Assembly (NCBI GenBank): GCA_943333505.2
Contig: CALQTN020000040.1
Coordinates: forward strand, 1-37,449
Direction: 5' to 3'
Source: Asaia bogorensis
GTDB lineage: Bacteria > Pseudomonadota > Alphaproteobacteria > Acetobacterales > Acetobacteraceae
Length of the DNA stretch: 37,449 bases
Every line of letters begins with the position of its first letter. The stretch's first letter is position 1. This document shows, in pieces, positions 23,730-31,468 of this stretch. The notes beneath the pieces were generated by a model that saw nothing but the letters and a program-made list of their open reading frames with translations, had not been told where the DNA came from and did not search any database. Position numbers and translations under genes: made by a program.

Positions 23730-24701
23730 ATGAACCACCTCTATTCCCGCGAGACCCAGACCCGCCCGATCTTTACTGTTGTCATTCCCTGCTATCGTGC
23801 TGCCACGACGATCACTGCATCAGTTACGAGTGTATGCGGCCAGACCGAAGCGGATTTCGAGTTGATCGTGGTCGATGACGGTTCCCCCGATGCCTCGGCC
23901 GCCGTGGCACTGGCCGCCGCAGCCGGTGACAAGCGGGTCCGGGTGGTCCGCCAGGACAATGCCGGCGCGGCGGTTGCGCGTAACTTTGGCGCCGCGCTTG
24001 GCACCGGGCGCCTGATCGCCTTCCTTGATAGCGATGATCGTTGGGCGCCGGATGTGCTGGCCCGTCATCGCGACCATTTCGCGAACCATGGCCTGGTGGG
24101 CGTCTCCTTCGGCCGGGTGCGTTTCTTTGATACGACCATGACCACGCCCGGCCGCCGCTCGGCCCATGTCGCCAAACTCGACTTGGCGCTGGCGCTGGGG
24201 GAAAACCCAACCTGTACGACGTCCAACATCGCTGTCCGCCGCTGCCTGTTCAACGCCACCGGCGGCTTCGATACCAACCTAACCCATGCCGAAGACCGGG
24301 ATTGGCTGGTCCGCGTGCTTGCCACCACCCGCTGGGAAATCGCGGGCATCGACGCGGAAATGGTTGATTACCGTATGTCGCCAGCCGGCCTGTCCGCCGA
24401 TCTCGGCAAGATGCGCGCCGGCTGGGAGGCGATGATGGCGCGGACACGGCGGCTCAACCCCGAAGCCGCCGCCAAGACCGAGGGCGCGGCCCGCGCATTG
24501 TTCTATCGCTACCTAGCGCGCCGTGCGCTGCGCACCGGGCAGTCCCCCATTTACGCATTGTCCCACATGATCGCGGCCTTCTGGCACGGCGCTTGCGCAC
24601 TTCTCACCAACAGCCCGCGTCGCAGCGCGCTCACCATCGCCGGCGCGCTCGCCGCGACAATTTTGCCGATTGCCGTCGTCCGTCACGCCGTCGCGCGTTG
24701 A
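23730..24701 (+). CDS. Family 2 glycosyltransferase (first)
   Basis: A 323-residue GT-A enzyme. The nucleotide-sugar fold shows FTVVIPCYRA (about 15-24), ELIVVDDGSPD and the metal-binding DSDD in LIAFLDSDDRW (about 94-104), then HAEDRDWLVR, the catalytic-base ED region. The C-terminal about 60 residues include hydrophobic stretches that may touch the membrane. GAGG lies 6 nt before the ATG at 23730. It is the first of six genes in one direction (23.7-31.3 kb). Donor and acceptor sugars are not predictable. Confidence 0.9.
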   Translation: MNHLYSRETQTRPIFTVVIPCYRAATTITASVTSVCGQTEADFELIVVDDGSPDASAAVALAAAAGDKRVRVVRQDNAGAAVARNFGAALGTGRLIAFLDSDDRWAPDVLARHRDHFANHGLVGVSFGRVRFFDTTMTTPGRRSAHVAKLDLALALGENPTCTTSNIAVRRCLFNATGGFDTNLTHAEDRDWLVRVLATTRWEIAGIDAEMVDYRMSPAGLSADLGKMRAGWEAMMARTRRLNPEAAAKTEGAARALFYRYLARRALRTGQSPIYALSHMIAAFWHGACALLTNSPRRSALTIAGALAATILPIAVVRHAVAR

Positions 24702-24718
24702 TCCAAGGAGAATTCGAC

Positions 24719-25714
24719 ATGACCATTTCCCATACCCCCTCCGTCAGCGTCATCATGCCAGTCTACAATATCGAGCGCTTTGTCGTTCAGGCGGTGCGCT
24801 CGGTGCTCGAACAGAGCTTGACCGATTTCGAGCTGATCATCGTCGATGACGGCGGCAGCGATCGTAGCGTCGCACTGTGCGAGGCGCTTGCGGATCACCG
24901 CACCAGGATCATCCACCAGGAAAATCGCGGACTGGCCGGCGCGCGTAACACCGGCATTGCTGCGGCGTGCGGCGAATTCATCGCGCTGCTCGACTCCGAC
25001 GACATCTTCGAAGCCGACAAGCTCGCGCTCCATGTCGCCCATCTGCGCGCCCATCCCAGTGTCGGCGTGAGCTATGCCGGCGCGCTGCTCATCGATGAGG
25101 CCGGCAAGTCGCTTGGGGTTCGCCAGCGCCCGCGCCTCGGGAGCGTCGATGCGCGCCATGTGTTCTGCGGCCAGGTGATCTGCAATGGCTCGATCCCGGT
25201 TTTCCGCCGCCAGACCCTCGAAGACGCAGCACTCCGTCCGGCTGAACTCGGGCGGGTGTGGTATTTCGACGAAACCCTGCGCCGGTCGGAAGATGTCGAA
25301 TGCTGGGCGCGCATCGCGCTCACCACCCAATGGGGCTTCGCTGGCCTGCCGGGGGAACTGACCCAGTATCGGGTCAACAATGGCGGGCTGTCGGCCGACG
25401 TCATTCGCCAGCTGGCGTCATGGGAAACCGTTTACGAGAAGATCAAGGCTTATGCGCCAGATTTCATTGCCGCCCATGGCCGCGAGGCGCGGGCGCGCGA
25501 ACTGCGCTACCTCGCGCGTCGCTGTTTTCAGATCCGCGATCGCGGGCTGGCCTTTAAGCTGGCGCTCGAAGCGGTTCGCACCGCGCCAGGGGCATTGCTG
25601 CGGGAACCCAGCAAAACCCTGACCACGCTGCTTGCTTGCGCGTTGCTGCGCGCGCTGCCCGAACGCCAGTTTGCCAGCCTGGCACGCGCCGCTGGCGCTC
25701 CGGTCGAACTCTGA
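24719..25714 (+). CDS. Family 2 glycosyltransferase (second)
   Basis: A 331-residue GT-A glycosyltransferase related to its upstream neighbour: VSVIMPVYNIERFV, ELIIVDDGGSD, NRGLAGARNTGI, ALLDSDD and RSEDVECWARI. The shared layout, including a similar C-terminal helical region, suggests an old duplication of the pair. The ATG at 24719 is preceded by AAGGAG at 24705-24710. It is 17 nt after the first gene's stop and 1 nt before the third. Confidence 0.9.
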   Translation: MTISHTPSVSVIMPVYNIERFVVQAVRSVLEQSLTDFELIIVDDGGSDRSVALCEALADHRTRIIHQENRGLAGARNTGIAAACGEFIALLDSDDIFEADKLALHVAHLRAHPSVGVSYAGALLIDEAGKSLGVRQRPRLGSVDARHVFCGQVICNGSIPVFRRQTLEDAALRPAELGRVWYFDETLRRSEDVECWARIALTTQWGFAGLPGELTQYRVNNGGLSADVIRQLASWETVYEKIKAYAPDFIAAHGREARARELRYLARRCFQIRDRGLAFKLALEAVRTAPGALLREPSKTLTTLLACALLRALPERQFASLARAAGAPVEL

Positions 25715-25715
25715 C

Positions 25716-26786
25716 ATGGCACGGGTTCTCCACCTGATCGACGATACCGGGCTTGGCGGCGTCACCCGCGTTCTGGCTGACCAGTTACCGCTGCTTGGCG
25801 ACGGGCACAGCCATGAAATCCGCCAGGTGATAGCCCGCCGACGCCTGCCGGGGGCGATGGGTGCCGACATCGTTGTTGTGCATTTCACCCTGTCCTGGGC
25901 GAAGCTGCCCTACCTGATCGCGCTGCGCGCCCGGCTTGGCCGCGCAAGGCTGGTGCTGGTCGAACATTCCTATACCGGCGCCTACGAACAGCATTGTGTC
26001 GCCAACCGTTTCCGCTTTCGTACCATGTTGCGGACGGCCTACCGCCTTGCCGATCGGGTTGTCGCGGTGTCGCACGGCCAAGCGGCGTGGATACGCGCGG
26101 CTTCATTAATCGCGCCCGCGCGCCTGGTGACCATTCCGCAGGCCTGCGACACCTCCGCGCTCACAGCGGTCAGCGCTATCGCCCGGTCGGGCGCCCAGTC
26201 GGGCGCCCAGTCGGGGCCGTTGCGATTGGGCGCCTATGGCCGTTACGCGCCACAGAAGGGCTTCGATACCCTGATTGCTGCCATGCGGCTGCTACCGCCC
26301 GGCGTCGCCACGCTCGATCTCGCCGGCTATGGCTCGGATGAGGGTGCCCTGCGTGACGCTGCTTCTGGCCTGCCGAACGTCCGGATCTGCGGCAAGATCA
26401 ATGGCCCGCTGGCTTTCCTGGTCAACATCGACGCGGTTGTGGTGCCGTCGCGCTGGGAGGCTTTCGGTCTCGTCGCCGCCGAAGCCCGTGCCGCCGGCCG
26501 CCCGGTACTGGCCGCAGCCGTCGATGGGCTGGTCGAGCAGATCGAACCCGCCTGGGGCGCAGTTTATGCCGGCGACAGCCCCGCCGTACTGGCCGCCGCC
26601 ATTCAGGCGTTCGCGGCACGCGACCATGCTGCCATGTCAGATGCCGCGCGGCAGTCGGTTGGCGCGGCACTCGCGACCACCGTCAATCTCTGGGCGCGTT
26701 TGTTGCGCAGCCTCGGTAGCGTCGCGGAAACACCGGCAACCGGCAGGCTTTTGGCAGCGCCCCCGGTCGCGGAACATTCGTCATGA
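25716..26786 (+). CDS. Family 4-type (GT-B) glycosyltransferase
   Basis: A 356-residue GT-B enzyme. The N-terminal half has HLIDDTGLGGVTRVLADQL, with a Gly-rich acceptor loop, and VVVSHGQAAWI-like sequence (VVAVSHGQ). The C-terminal half has LGAYGRYAPQKGFDTLIAA, LAGYGSDEGAL and the E-x7-E-type donor site WEAFGLVAAEARAAGRPV. A small in-frame direct repeat (GAQS twice, near 26190-26217) sits in the linker between domains. The ATG at 25716 is 1 nt past the previous stop; the end overlaps the flippase gene (ATGA). Confidence 0.88.
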   Translation: MARVLHLIDDTGLGGVTRVLADQLPLLGDGHSHEIRQVIARRRLPGAMGADIVVVHFTLSWAKLPYLIALRARLGRARLVLVEHSYTGAYEQHCVANRFRFRTMLRTAYRLADRVVAVSHGQAAWIRAASLIAPARLVTIPQACDTSALTAVSAIARSGAQSGAQSGPLRLGAYGRYAPQKGFDTLIAAMRLLPPGVATLDLAGYGSDEGALRDAASGLPNVRICGKINGPLAFLVNIDAVVVPSRWEAFGLVAAEARAAGRPVLAAAVDGLVEQIEPAWGAVYAGDSPAVLAAAIQAFAARDHAAMSDAARQSVGAALATTVNLWARLLRSLGSVAETPATGRLLAAPPVAEHSS

Positions 26787-29236
26787 TGGGCGTCCCCACC
26801 TCGGAAACTTTCGAAAAAATTGGTCAATGCCTGACCACACAGCTCCGCAGCAGGTTCGCGCGCAACCTTGGCGCGATGGGGATCGCGCAATTGGTGACGC
26901 GGGTCTCGCGGCTGCTGACCACGATCATCCTTGCCCGCCTACTGCTGCCGGCCGATTACGGGATGGCCGCGGTGGTGCTGACGGTTTACGAGTTGGTCGC
27001 CCTGTTCACCCGCAACGGCATCTCGGCGAAAGTGGTGCAGGCCGATGCGAGCGAGGTCGAGGCCGTCGCCCAAACCGCCTACAACCTGACCTGGCTGGTC
27101 TGCGGCGGGTTGATGCTGGCCCAGTTCGCGCTCGCGGTGCCGTTGGCGCAACTTTACGGCAACCCGGATCTTGCGCTGCCGATCGCCATGATGGGGCTGA
27201 TTTATCTCGCGACCCCGCTGTGCAACATCCAGGCGGCATTCATTCAGCGCGATGGCCGGATTGGCCGGATCGCCTTCGCCGGCGGATTGCAGGTGACCGT
27301 CGACAACGCCCTGACCGCGATCTTCGCCCTGCTCGGCATGGGCATGTGGGCGATCCTGCTGCCGAAGCTGCTGGTCGCGCCGATCTGGGTCATTATCAAC
27401 CGCACCGGCCACGCCTGGCGGCCGCGCGGCGGTTGGTCACTCGCAGGCTGGCGCGACATTGCCCGCTTCAGCCGCAACGTGCTCGGCATCGAGTTGATGA
27501 CCACCATCCAGGCCAATATCGACAATCTGATTGTCGGCTATTTCCTCGGGATCGAGGCGCTGGGGATCTATTTCTTTGCCTTCAATGGCGGGCTGGGGAT
27601 CACGCTCGGGCTGATCAATTCCTTCGGCGTGGCGGTGTTCCCGTATCTGTCGGAAGTGCGCAACGATGCGGCCGCCCTCGCCGCGCGCTACCGCCAGAGC
27701 CTGCAAAGCCTCGGGTTGATCATCGTGCCGCTGGTGCTGCTGCAAAGCCTGCTCGCGCCGTTCTATGTGCCGATCGTGTTTGGCACCAAATGGGTCGAGG
27801 CGATCCCGGTGCTGATGATCATCTGCCTGTCAGCACTCGCGCGGCCATTTGCATCCACCTGCGAGCAATTGCTGAAAACCGTGGGCCGCCCCGATATCGC
27901 GCTACGCTGGCAGACCACCTTGACCGTGCTGCTCGTGGTGGGTCTGGTGACCGGCGCGCAGTTCGGGCTGGTCTGGGTCGCAGTGGCGGTGGCGCTGGTG
28001 CAGACTTCCGTGCTGACCGCCTATTGCCTGCTGGCCCCGCGCCGCTTCCTGGCGCAGGCCACCGCGATCGGGTTCGAGATCGTAACCACCGAGGCGCGCA
28101 TGCTGGCGTTGCGCCCGGAATGGGATGCGCTGTGGGCGTGTGCCGACGCGCCGTACCTGTCGCAAAGTTTTGCCTGGTGCCTCGCCGGCTGGCGGACCAC
28201 CGGCGCGCCGCGCGGCCGGCGCCTGCAGATCGTGGTGCAGCGGGTAGACGGTCGGGCCGTGCTGATCTGGCCGATGACCCGCCAGCGCCGCCTGCTGGGC
28301 TGGGTATCCCGCGCGCTCGGGGCGGAAAGCTCGGAATACGCGCCGGTGCTGGTTGAAGCTGGCGCGGACGCCACCGCCCACATTGCCGCTGCCTGGAGAT
28401 TTGTGTCCAGCCAGTGTGGCGCCGATGTCGTAACCCTGCCGCATGTCCGTGATGGCGCCGCGCTCGCCGAGACCATGGGCGCCAATGCCACCGCAACCGA
28501 AACACTTCCCGCGCCGAGCCTGGTCTGGACCGCAGGCCAAAGCTGGGACGAATACTGGCGATCGCTGACACCGGGCTTTCGTCGTGGCCTCGAACGTCGT
28601 CAGCGGCGCCTGGCCGAAGCAGGCAAGGTGGTGACGGTGATGGCGACCGATCCTGTTGATTTCCAGACTGGCATCGATTTCGCCCTGCGCCACAAGATCG
28701 CGTGGATGGCCCGCAAATCGGTTGGCAACGACTATCTTCCGACGCCCGAATATCGGGCTTTCCTGATGGTCCTGGCGGGGATGCCATCCAGCGCCGGGTG
28801 TTTGGCGGTGTTCACCCTGCAACTCGATGGCAAGATCATCGCCGCCAAGATCGGCATGGTTGATGGCGCGCGGTTCGAAGGTTTCATCACCGTCCACGAG
28901 CCCGACTATGCCGCGTTTTCGCCGGGCCAGGTTATTCTGGCGGCGTGCCTGCGCTGGTGCCATGACCAAGGCCTCGGCTACGATTTTCGCATCGGCGAGG
29001 AAGCCTATAAGCGCGATTGGGCCAATGGCATGACGATGGTCACCAGCTACGCCGTCGCAACGACGAAACACGGCGCCTTGCTGCTAGCCGTCGATCGGGC
29101 CGCACACACTCTTCGTGAATCTATCGATCGCGTGCGCATCGCGGTGCCCAAGATATGGCGCGCCCGCATTCGCGCTATTTGCGGACTTCATCGCAGGATT
29201 TGTTTCCCGTTCGTGCAGACATCCGATGCAGGATAG
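26783..29236 (+). CDS. Wzx-type polysaccharide flippase fused to a CelD/GNAT-like acyltransferase domain
   Basis: One continuous frame of 817 codons. Residues about 25-420 are a MATE/PST-type oligosaccharide flippase with about 12 membrane helices (ARNLGAMGIAQLVTRVSRL, then ILARLLLPADYG, typical of the family), which moves lipid-linked repeat units to the periplasm. Residues about 430-790 form a soluble CelD/BioF2-type acetyltransferase-like domain: LRPEWDALWACADAPYLSQS, FRRGLERRQRRLAEAG, then the acyl-CoA-binding-like VFTLQLDGKIIAAKIGM and YDFRIGEEAYKRDWAN. The join falls near residue 425, straight after the last helix, with no stop or frame change. The soluble half should be cytoplasmic and could acylate the sugar before flipping. 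The start overlaps the previous gene by 4 nt; ATG 26786 is an alternative. Confidence 0.85.
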   Translation: MMGVPTSETFEKIGQCLTTQLRSRFARNLGAMGIAQLVTRVSRLLTTIILARLLLPADYGMAAVVLTVYELVALFTRNGISAKVVQADASEVEAVAQTAYNLTWLVCGGLMLAQFALAVPLAQLYGNPDLALPIAMMGLIYLATPLCNIQAAFIQRDGRIGRIAFAGGLQVTVDNALTAIFALLGMGMWAILLPKLLVAPIWVIINRTGHAWRPRGGWSLAGWRDIARFSRNVLGIELMTTIQANIDNLIVGYFLGIEALGIYFFAFNGGLGITLGLINSFGVAVFPYLSEVRNDAAALAARYRQSLQSLGLIIVPLVLLQSLLAPFYVPIVFGTKWVEAIPVLMIICLSALARPFASTCEQLLKTVGRPDIALRWQTTLTVLLVVGLVTGAQFGLVWVAVAVALVQTSVLTAYCLLAPRRFLAQATAIGFEIVTTEARMLALRPEWDALWACADAPYLSQSFAWCLAGWRTTGAPRGRRLQIVVQRVDGRAVLIWPMTRQRRLLGWVSRALGAESSEYAPVLVEAGADATAHIAAAWRFVSSQCGADVVTLPHVRDGAALAETMGANATATETLPAPSLVWTAGQSWDEYWRSLTPGFRRGLERRQRRLAEAGKVVTVMATDPVDFQTGIDFALRHKIAWMARKSVGNDYLPTPEYRAFLMVLAGMPSSAGCLAVFTLQLDGKIIAAKIGMVDGARFEGFITVHEPDYAAFSPGQVILAACLRWCHDQGLGYDFRIGEEAYKRDWANGMTMVTSYAVATTKHGALLLAVDRAAHTLRESIDRVRIAVPKIWRARIRAICGLHRRICFPFVQTSDAG

Positions 29237-29240
29237 CGCC

Positions 29241-30134
29241 ATGCCATCGCGACGCGCCGTGCTGGGCGGGTTTGCCAGCGTGGGGCTCGTCCGGGCTGCA
29301 CGGGCCGCCGAAATTCGCGCCGTGCCGGTGCGCGAAAATGGCATTGTCGGCACGCTGTTCCTCCCAGCGTGCCCGTCGGATCGCCCGGCGGTGCTGTGCC
29401 TTACCGGCGCAATGGGCGGCTTGTGGGAAGCCCCGGCCACAGCGCTGGCGCGGGAAGGTTTCGCCGCCCTTGCGCTCGCAACCCACAACTTCGAAAACCT
29501 GCCGCCGCGCCTGCGCCTGCTGCCGCTCGACACCATCGCCCGCGCGGTCGACTGGCTGCGGCTGCGGGCGGCACCCCGCAATGACATCGTCGCCGTGCGC
29601 GGCTGGTCGCGCGGCGGGGAGGCAGCCTTGCTGCTCGCCTCGCTGACCAGCACCGTCAATGCGGTGATCGCCTACGCCCCGCGCTGCTATGTCGGGCGCG
29701 AGCAGGACAAGCCCAACAACTTCAACGATCCGAACGCGGCAGCGGCCTGGACCTGGCAAGGTGCCCCCGCGCACGGCACGGCCTTGCCGTTCGAGATGCT
29801 GGCCAATCGCGCGCATCAAAGCCTCGAAGACATGTTCGGCATTGCTGTCGAGCGCATCAAGGGGCCGGTCATGCTGGTGTCCGGCGGCGCCGATACCGGC
29901 CTTGCCGGTACCACCGCGCAGTTTGGCTGCGATACGGTGATGCGGCGCCTCGAACTGTTCAAGTCTCCGTATCAGCGCGCGCATTGGAGTTATCAAGACG
30001 CCGGGCACTTCATTGCCGGACCGCCATCTTTTTCTGGGCCTGTCGAAGACGGCGGCACCCTTGGCGGCGATCGCGTCGCCATCGCCGATTCGTGGCCACG
30101 CGCTGTGCAATTTCTCAACGACATCGCCATTTAG
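29241..30134 (+). CDS. Tat-exported alpha/beta hydrolase (BAAT/dienelactone hydrolase-like)
   Basis: A 297-residue hydrolase. The N-terminus has a twin-arginine signal (PSRRAVLGGFASVG, cleavage near ARA-AE). The fold shows the nucleophile elbow GWSRGG, an acidic residue in VSGGADTG and the histidine in YQDAGHF, a Ser-Asp-His triad. The region with AAAAWTWQGAP resembles the C-terminal domain of acyl-CoA thioesterase/BAAT proteins. I favour ATG 29241 (AGGA at 29231-29234); ATG 29226 is also possible and would overlap the flippase gene by 11 nt. Export and operon position suggest it edits acyl groups on the polysaccharide in the periplasm; this is inference. Confidence 0.75.
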   Translation: MPSRRAVLGGFASVGLVRAARAAEIRAVPVRENGIVGTLFLPACPSDRPAVLCLTGAMGGLWEAPATALAREGFAALALATHNFENLPPRLRLLPLDTIARAVDWLRLRAAPRNDIVAVRGWSRGGEAALLLASLTSTVNAVIAYAPRCYVGREQDKPNNFNDPNAAAAWTWQGAPAHGTALPFEMLANRAHQSLEDMFGIAVERIKGPVMLVSGGADTGLAGTTAQFGCDTVMRRLELFKSPYQRAHWSYQDAGHFIAGPPSFSGPVEDGGTLGGDRVAIADSWPRAVQFLNDIAI

Positions 30135-30143
30135 AGACCCACG

Positions 30144-31310
30144 ATGAATATTCTGATTATTACCTTCGAGGATGGCCGTTGGGGTCCTTCCCGACTGGTC
30201 AAACCGCTGACCCAGGCCGGCTTTCAGGTTGCGGCCCTTTGCCCCACCAGCAATGCAGTGGCAAAATCCGGCTTTCTGGCCCGGTATTTTCCGTTGACCA
30301 GCGTGAAATCGTCCCGCCATCTTGCACAGCGCCTCGCCACGGTGATGGCGATGTGGAAGCCGGAATTTATCATCCCCGGCGACGAACGCACGGTCGCCTG
30401 CCTACACGCCCTGGTGCGTCGCGGGCGGCTCGACGCGGCCACCCAGGCAGTTCTGATTGCCTCGCTCGGCAATCCGGCGCGGTTCGATGCGATGCTGCTG
30501 AAAAGCCATACGCTTGAATTGGCGCGGTCCCTGGGCGTGCTGGTCCCGGCCGGGGCCATGATTGCCGCACCGGATACGGCGGTCGCCGAGGCGGGACGGA
30601 TCGGCTATCCCTGCTACGTCAAGACCGCGTTCAGCTGGGCCGGCCAGGGCGTAACGCGTTGCGAAACCGAACCGGATATACGTGCGGCGGTCGCGGGCGC
30701 GCGCCCCACAGGCGGTGCGTCCTGGCGCGACACTGTTCGGCGGCTGTTGCATCGCGATTGGTATCCCACGCCAGGCGCGATCGATATCCAGCAGGCGATT
30801 GCTGGCGAACCAGCGATGTACTGCGCCCTTGCGATGGCGGGCACACTGGTCGCGGGCTTCGCCGGCCATACAAAGCAGGCAAGCTCGGCCACCGGACCCA
30901 GCAGCGTCGTGACCATTGGCCCCGATGCGGCGATGGAACAGGCCGCAGCCACGATGATCGCCGGGTTGGGCGCCAGCGGCTTCATCGGCTTTGATTTTAT
31001 GATCGAGACTGGGACCGGGCGCGCCTATCTGCTGGAGTGCAATCCACGCCCCATCCAAGTCGGCCATCTCGGCGCACGGATCGGCGTCGATCTCTGCGCG
31101 GCCCTGGCGGCGGCGCTGCATCACCGTGCCGGTGCAGCGGCGACCGCGTCGGGTCACGCGACCGTGGCGTTGTTTCCCCAGGAATGGGCACGCAATCCGG
31201 CCGGCGGCGCTGACGGACATGACGTACCTTGGGACGACCCGTCTTTACTGGCGGCAATGGTAATGGCATCCCAAAACGCGAATTCAGCAGCGATAATTCT
31301 CCCAAATTAG
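30144..31310 (+). CDS. ATP-grasp superfamily enzyme
   Basis: A 388-residue cytoplasmic protein. The N-terminal Rossmann-like part has NILIITFEDGRWGPSRLVKPL, the central part the ATP-grasp lysine region YPCYVKTAFSWAGQGV (about 152-168), and the C-terminal part the metal-binding LLECNPRPIQVG (about 292-303), where Glu and Asn would bind magnesium. Such enzymes join a carboxylate to an amine or thiol through an acyl phosphate. In an exopolysaccharide operon it could attach an amino acid to a sugar, but no substrate can be read. It starts 9 nt after the hydrolase gene and ends the operon. Confidence 0.75.
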   Translation: MNILIITFEDGRWGPSRLVKPLTQAGFQVAALCPTSNAVAKSGFLARYFPLTSVKSSRHLAQRLATVMAMWKPEFIIPGDERTVACLHALVRRGRLDAATQAVLIASLGNPARFDAMLLKSHTLELARSLGVLVPAGAMIAAPDTAVAEAGRIGYPCYVKTAFSWAGQGVTRCETEPDIRAAVAGARPTGGASWRDTVRRLLHRDWYPTPGAIDIQQAIAGEPAMYCALAMAGTLVAGFAGHTKQASSATGPSSVVTIGPDAAMEQAAATMIAGLGASGFIGFDFMIETGTGRAYLLECNPRPIQVGHLGARIGVDLCAALAAALHHRAGAAATASGHATVALFPQEWARNPAGGADGHDVPWDDPSLLAAMVMASQNANSAAIILPN

Positions 31311-31323
31311 GAGGGATGGCAAC

Positions 31324-31336
31324 TCCCATTCTGCAA
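31324..31336 (-). promoter_or_regulatory. LuxO-like activator site upstream of the wza-like gene
   Basis: The minus strand reads TTGCAGAATGGGA, close to the site at 23561-23573. It lies about 65-75 bp upstream of the -24 element at 31400, with an AT-rich stretch (31345-31380) between, the same layout as at the divergent promoters. Confidence 0.42.
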
Positions 31337-31398
31337 GACCCACCAATTGCTTAAAGTTAGTACATTGATTTAGTTAATTCCCGGTGCTGCCTCGCGCG

Positions 31399-31414
31399 TG
31401 GCGCTCACTTTGCA
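31399..31414 (+). promoter_or_regulatory. Sigma-54 promoter of the wza-like export operon
   Basis: TGGCGCTCACTTTGCA has GG (31400-31401) and GC (31412-31413) with 10 bases between, one base from the core consensus (TGGCGC for TGGCAC) and a perfect TTGCA. A transcription start near 31425 leaves about 44 nt to the ATG at 31469. Confidence 0.75.
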
Positions 31415-31468
31415 TTGTCCTTCACCATGTATCCGGCACCTCGCCGGCTTGTTGGTAAGGATTTAATC

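Noticed and set aside
26187-26220. Short repeated GC-rich units as a possible CRISPR or tandem array
   Set aside because: It is a single in-frame 12-bp duplication within a glycosyltransferase gene (GAQS twice); no CRISPR array is visible anywhere in the window.
26275-28356. Plus-strand open frame of about 693 codons inside the flippase region
   Set aside because: It is out of frame with the GT-B and flippase genes, has the Arg/Pro-rich composition of a shadow frame, and shows no membrane helices or motifs.
27902-29071. Minus-strand open frame of about 389 codons
   Set aside because: It is antisense to the acyltransferase half of the fusion; its composition is that of a high-GC shadow frame.
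31312-31333. TGGCA followed by CTGCA upstream of the wza-like gene as a sigma-54 promoter
   Set aside because: The GG to GC distance is 13 bases and not 10; the correct spacing is found at 31399-31414.
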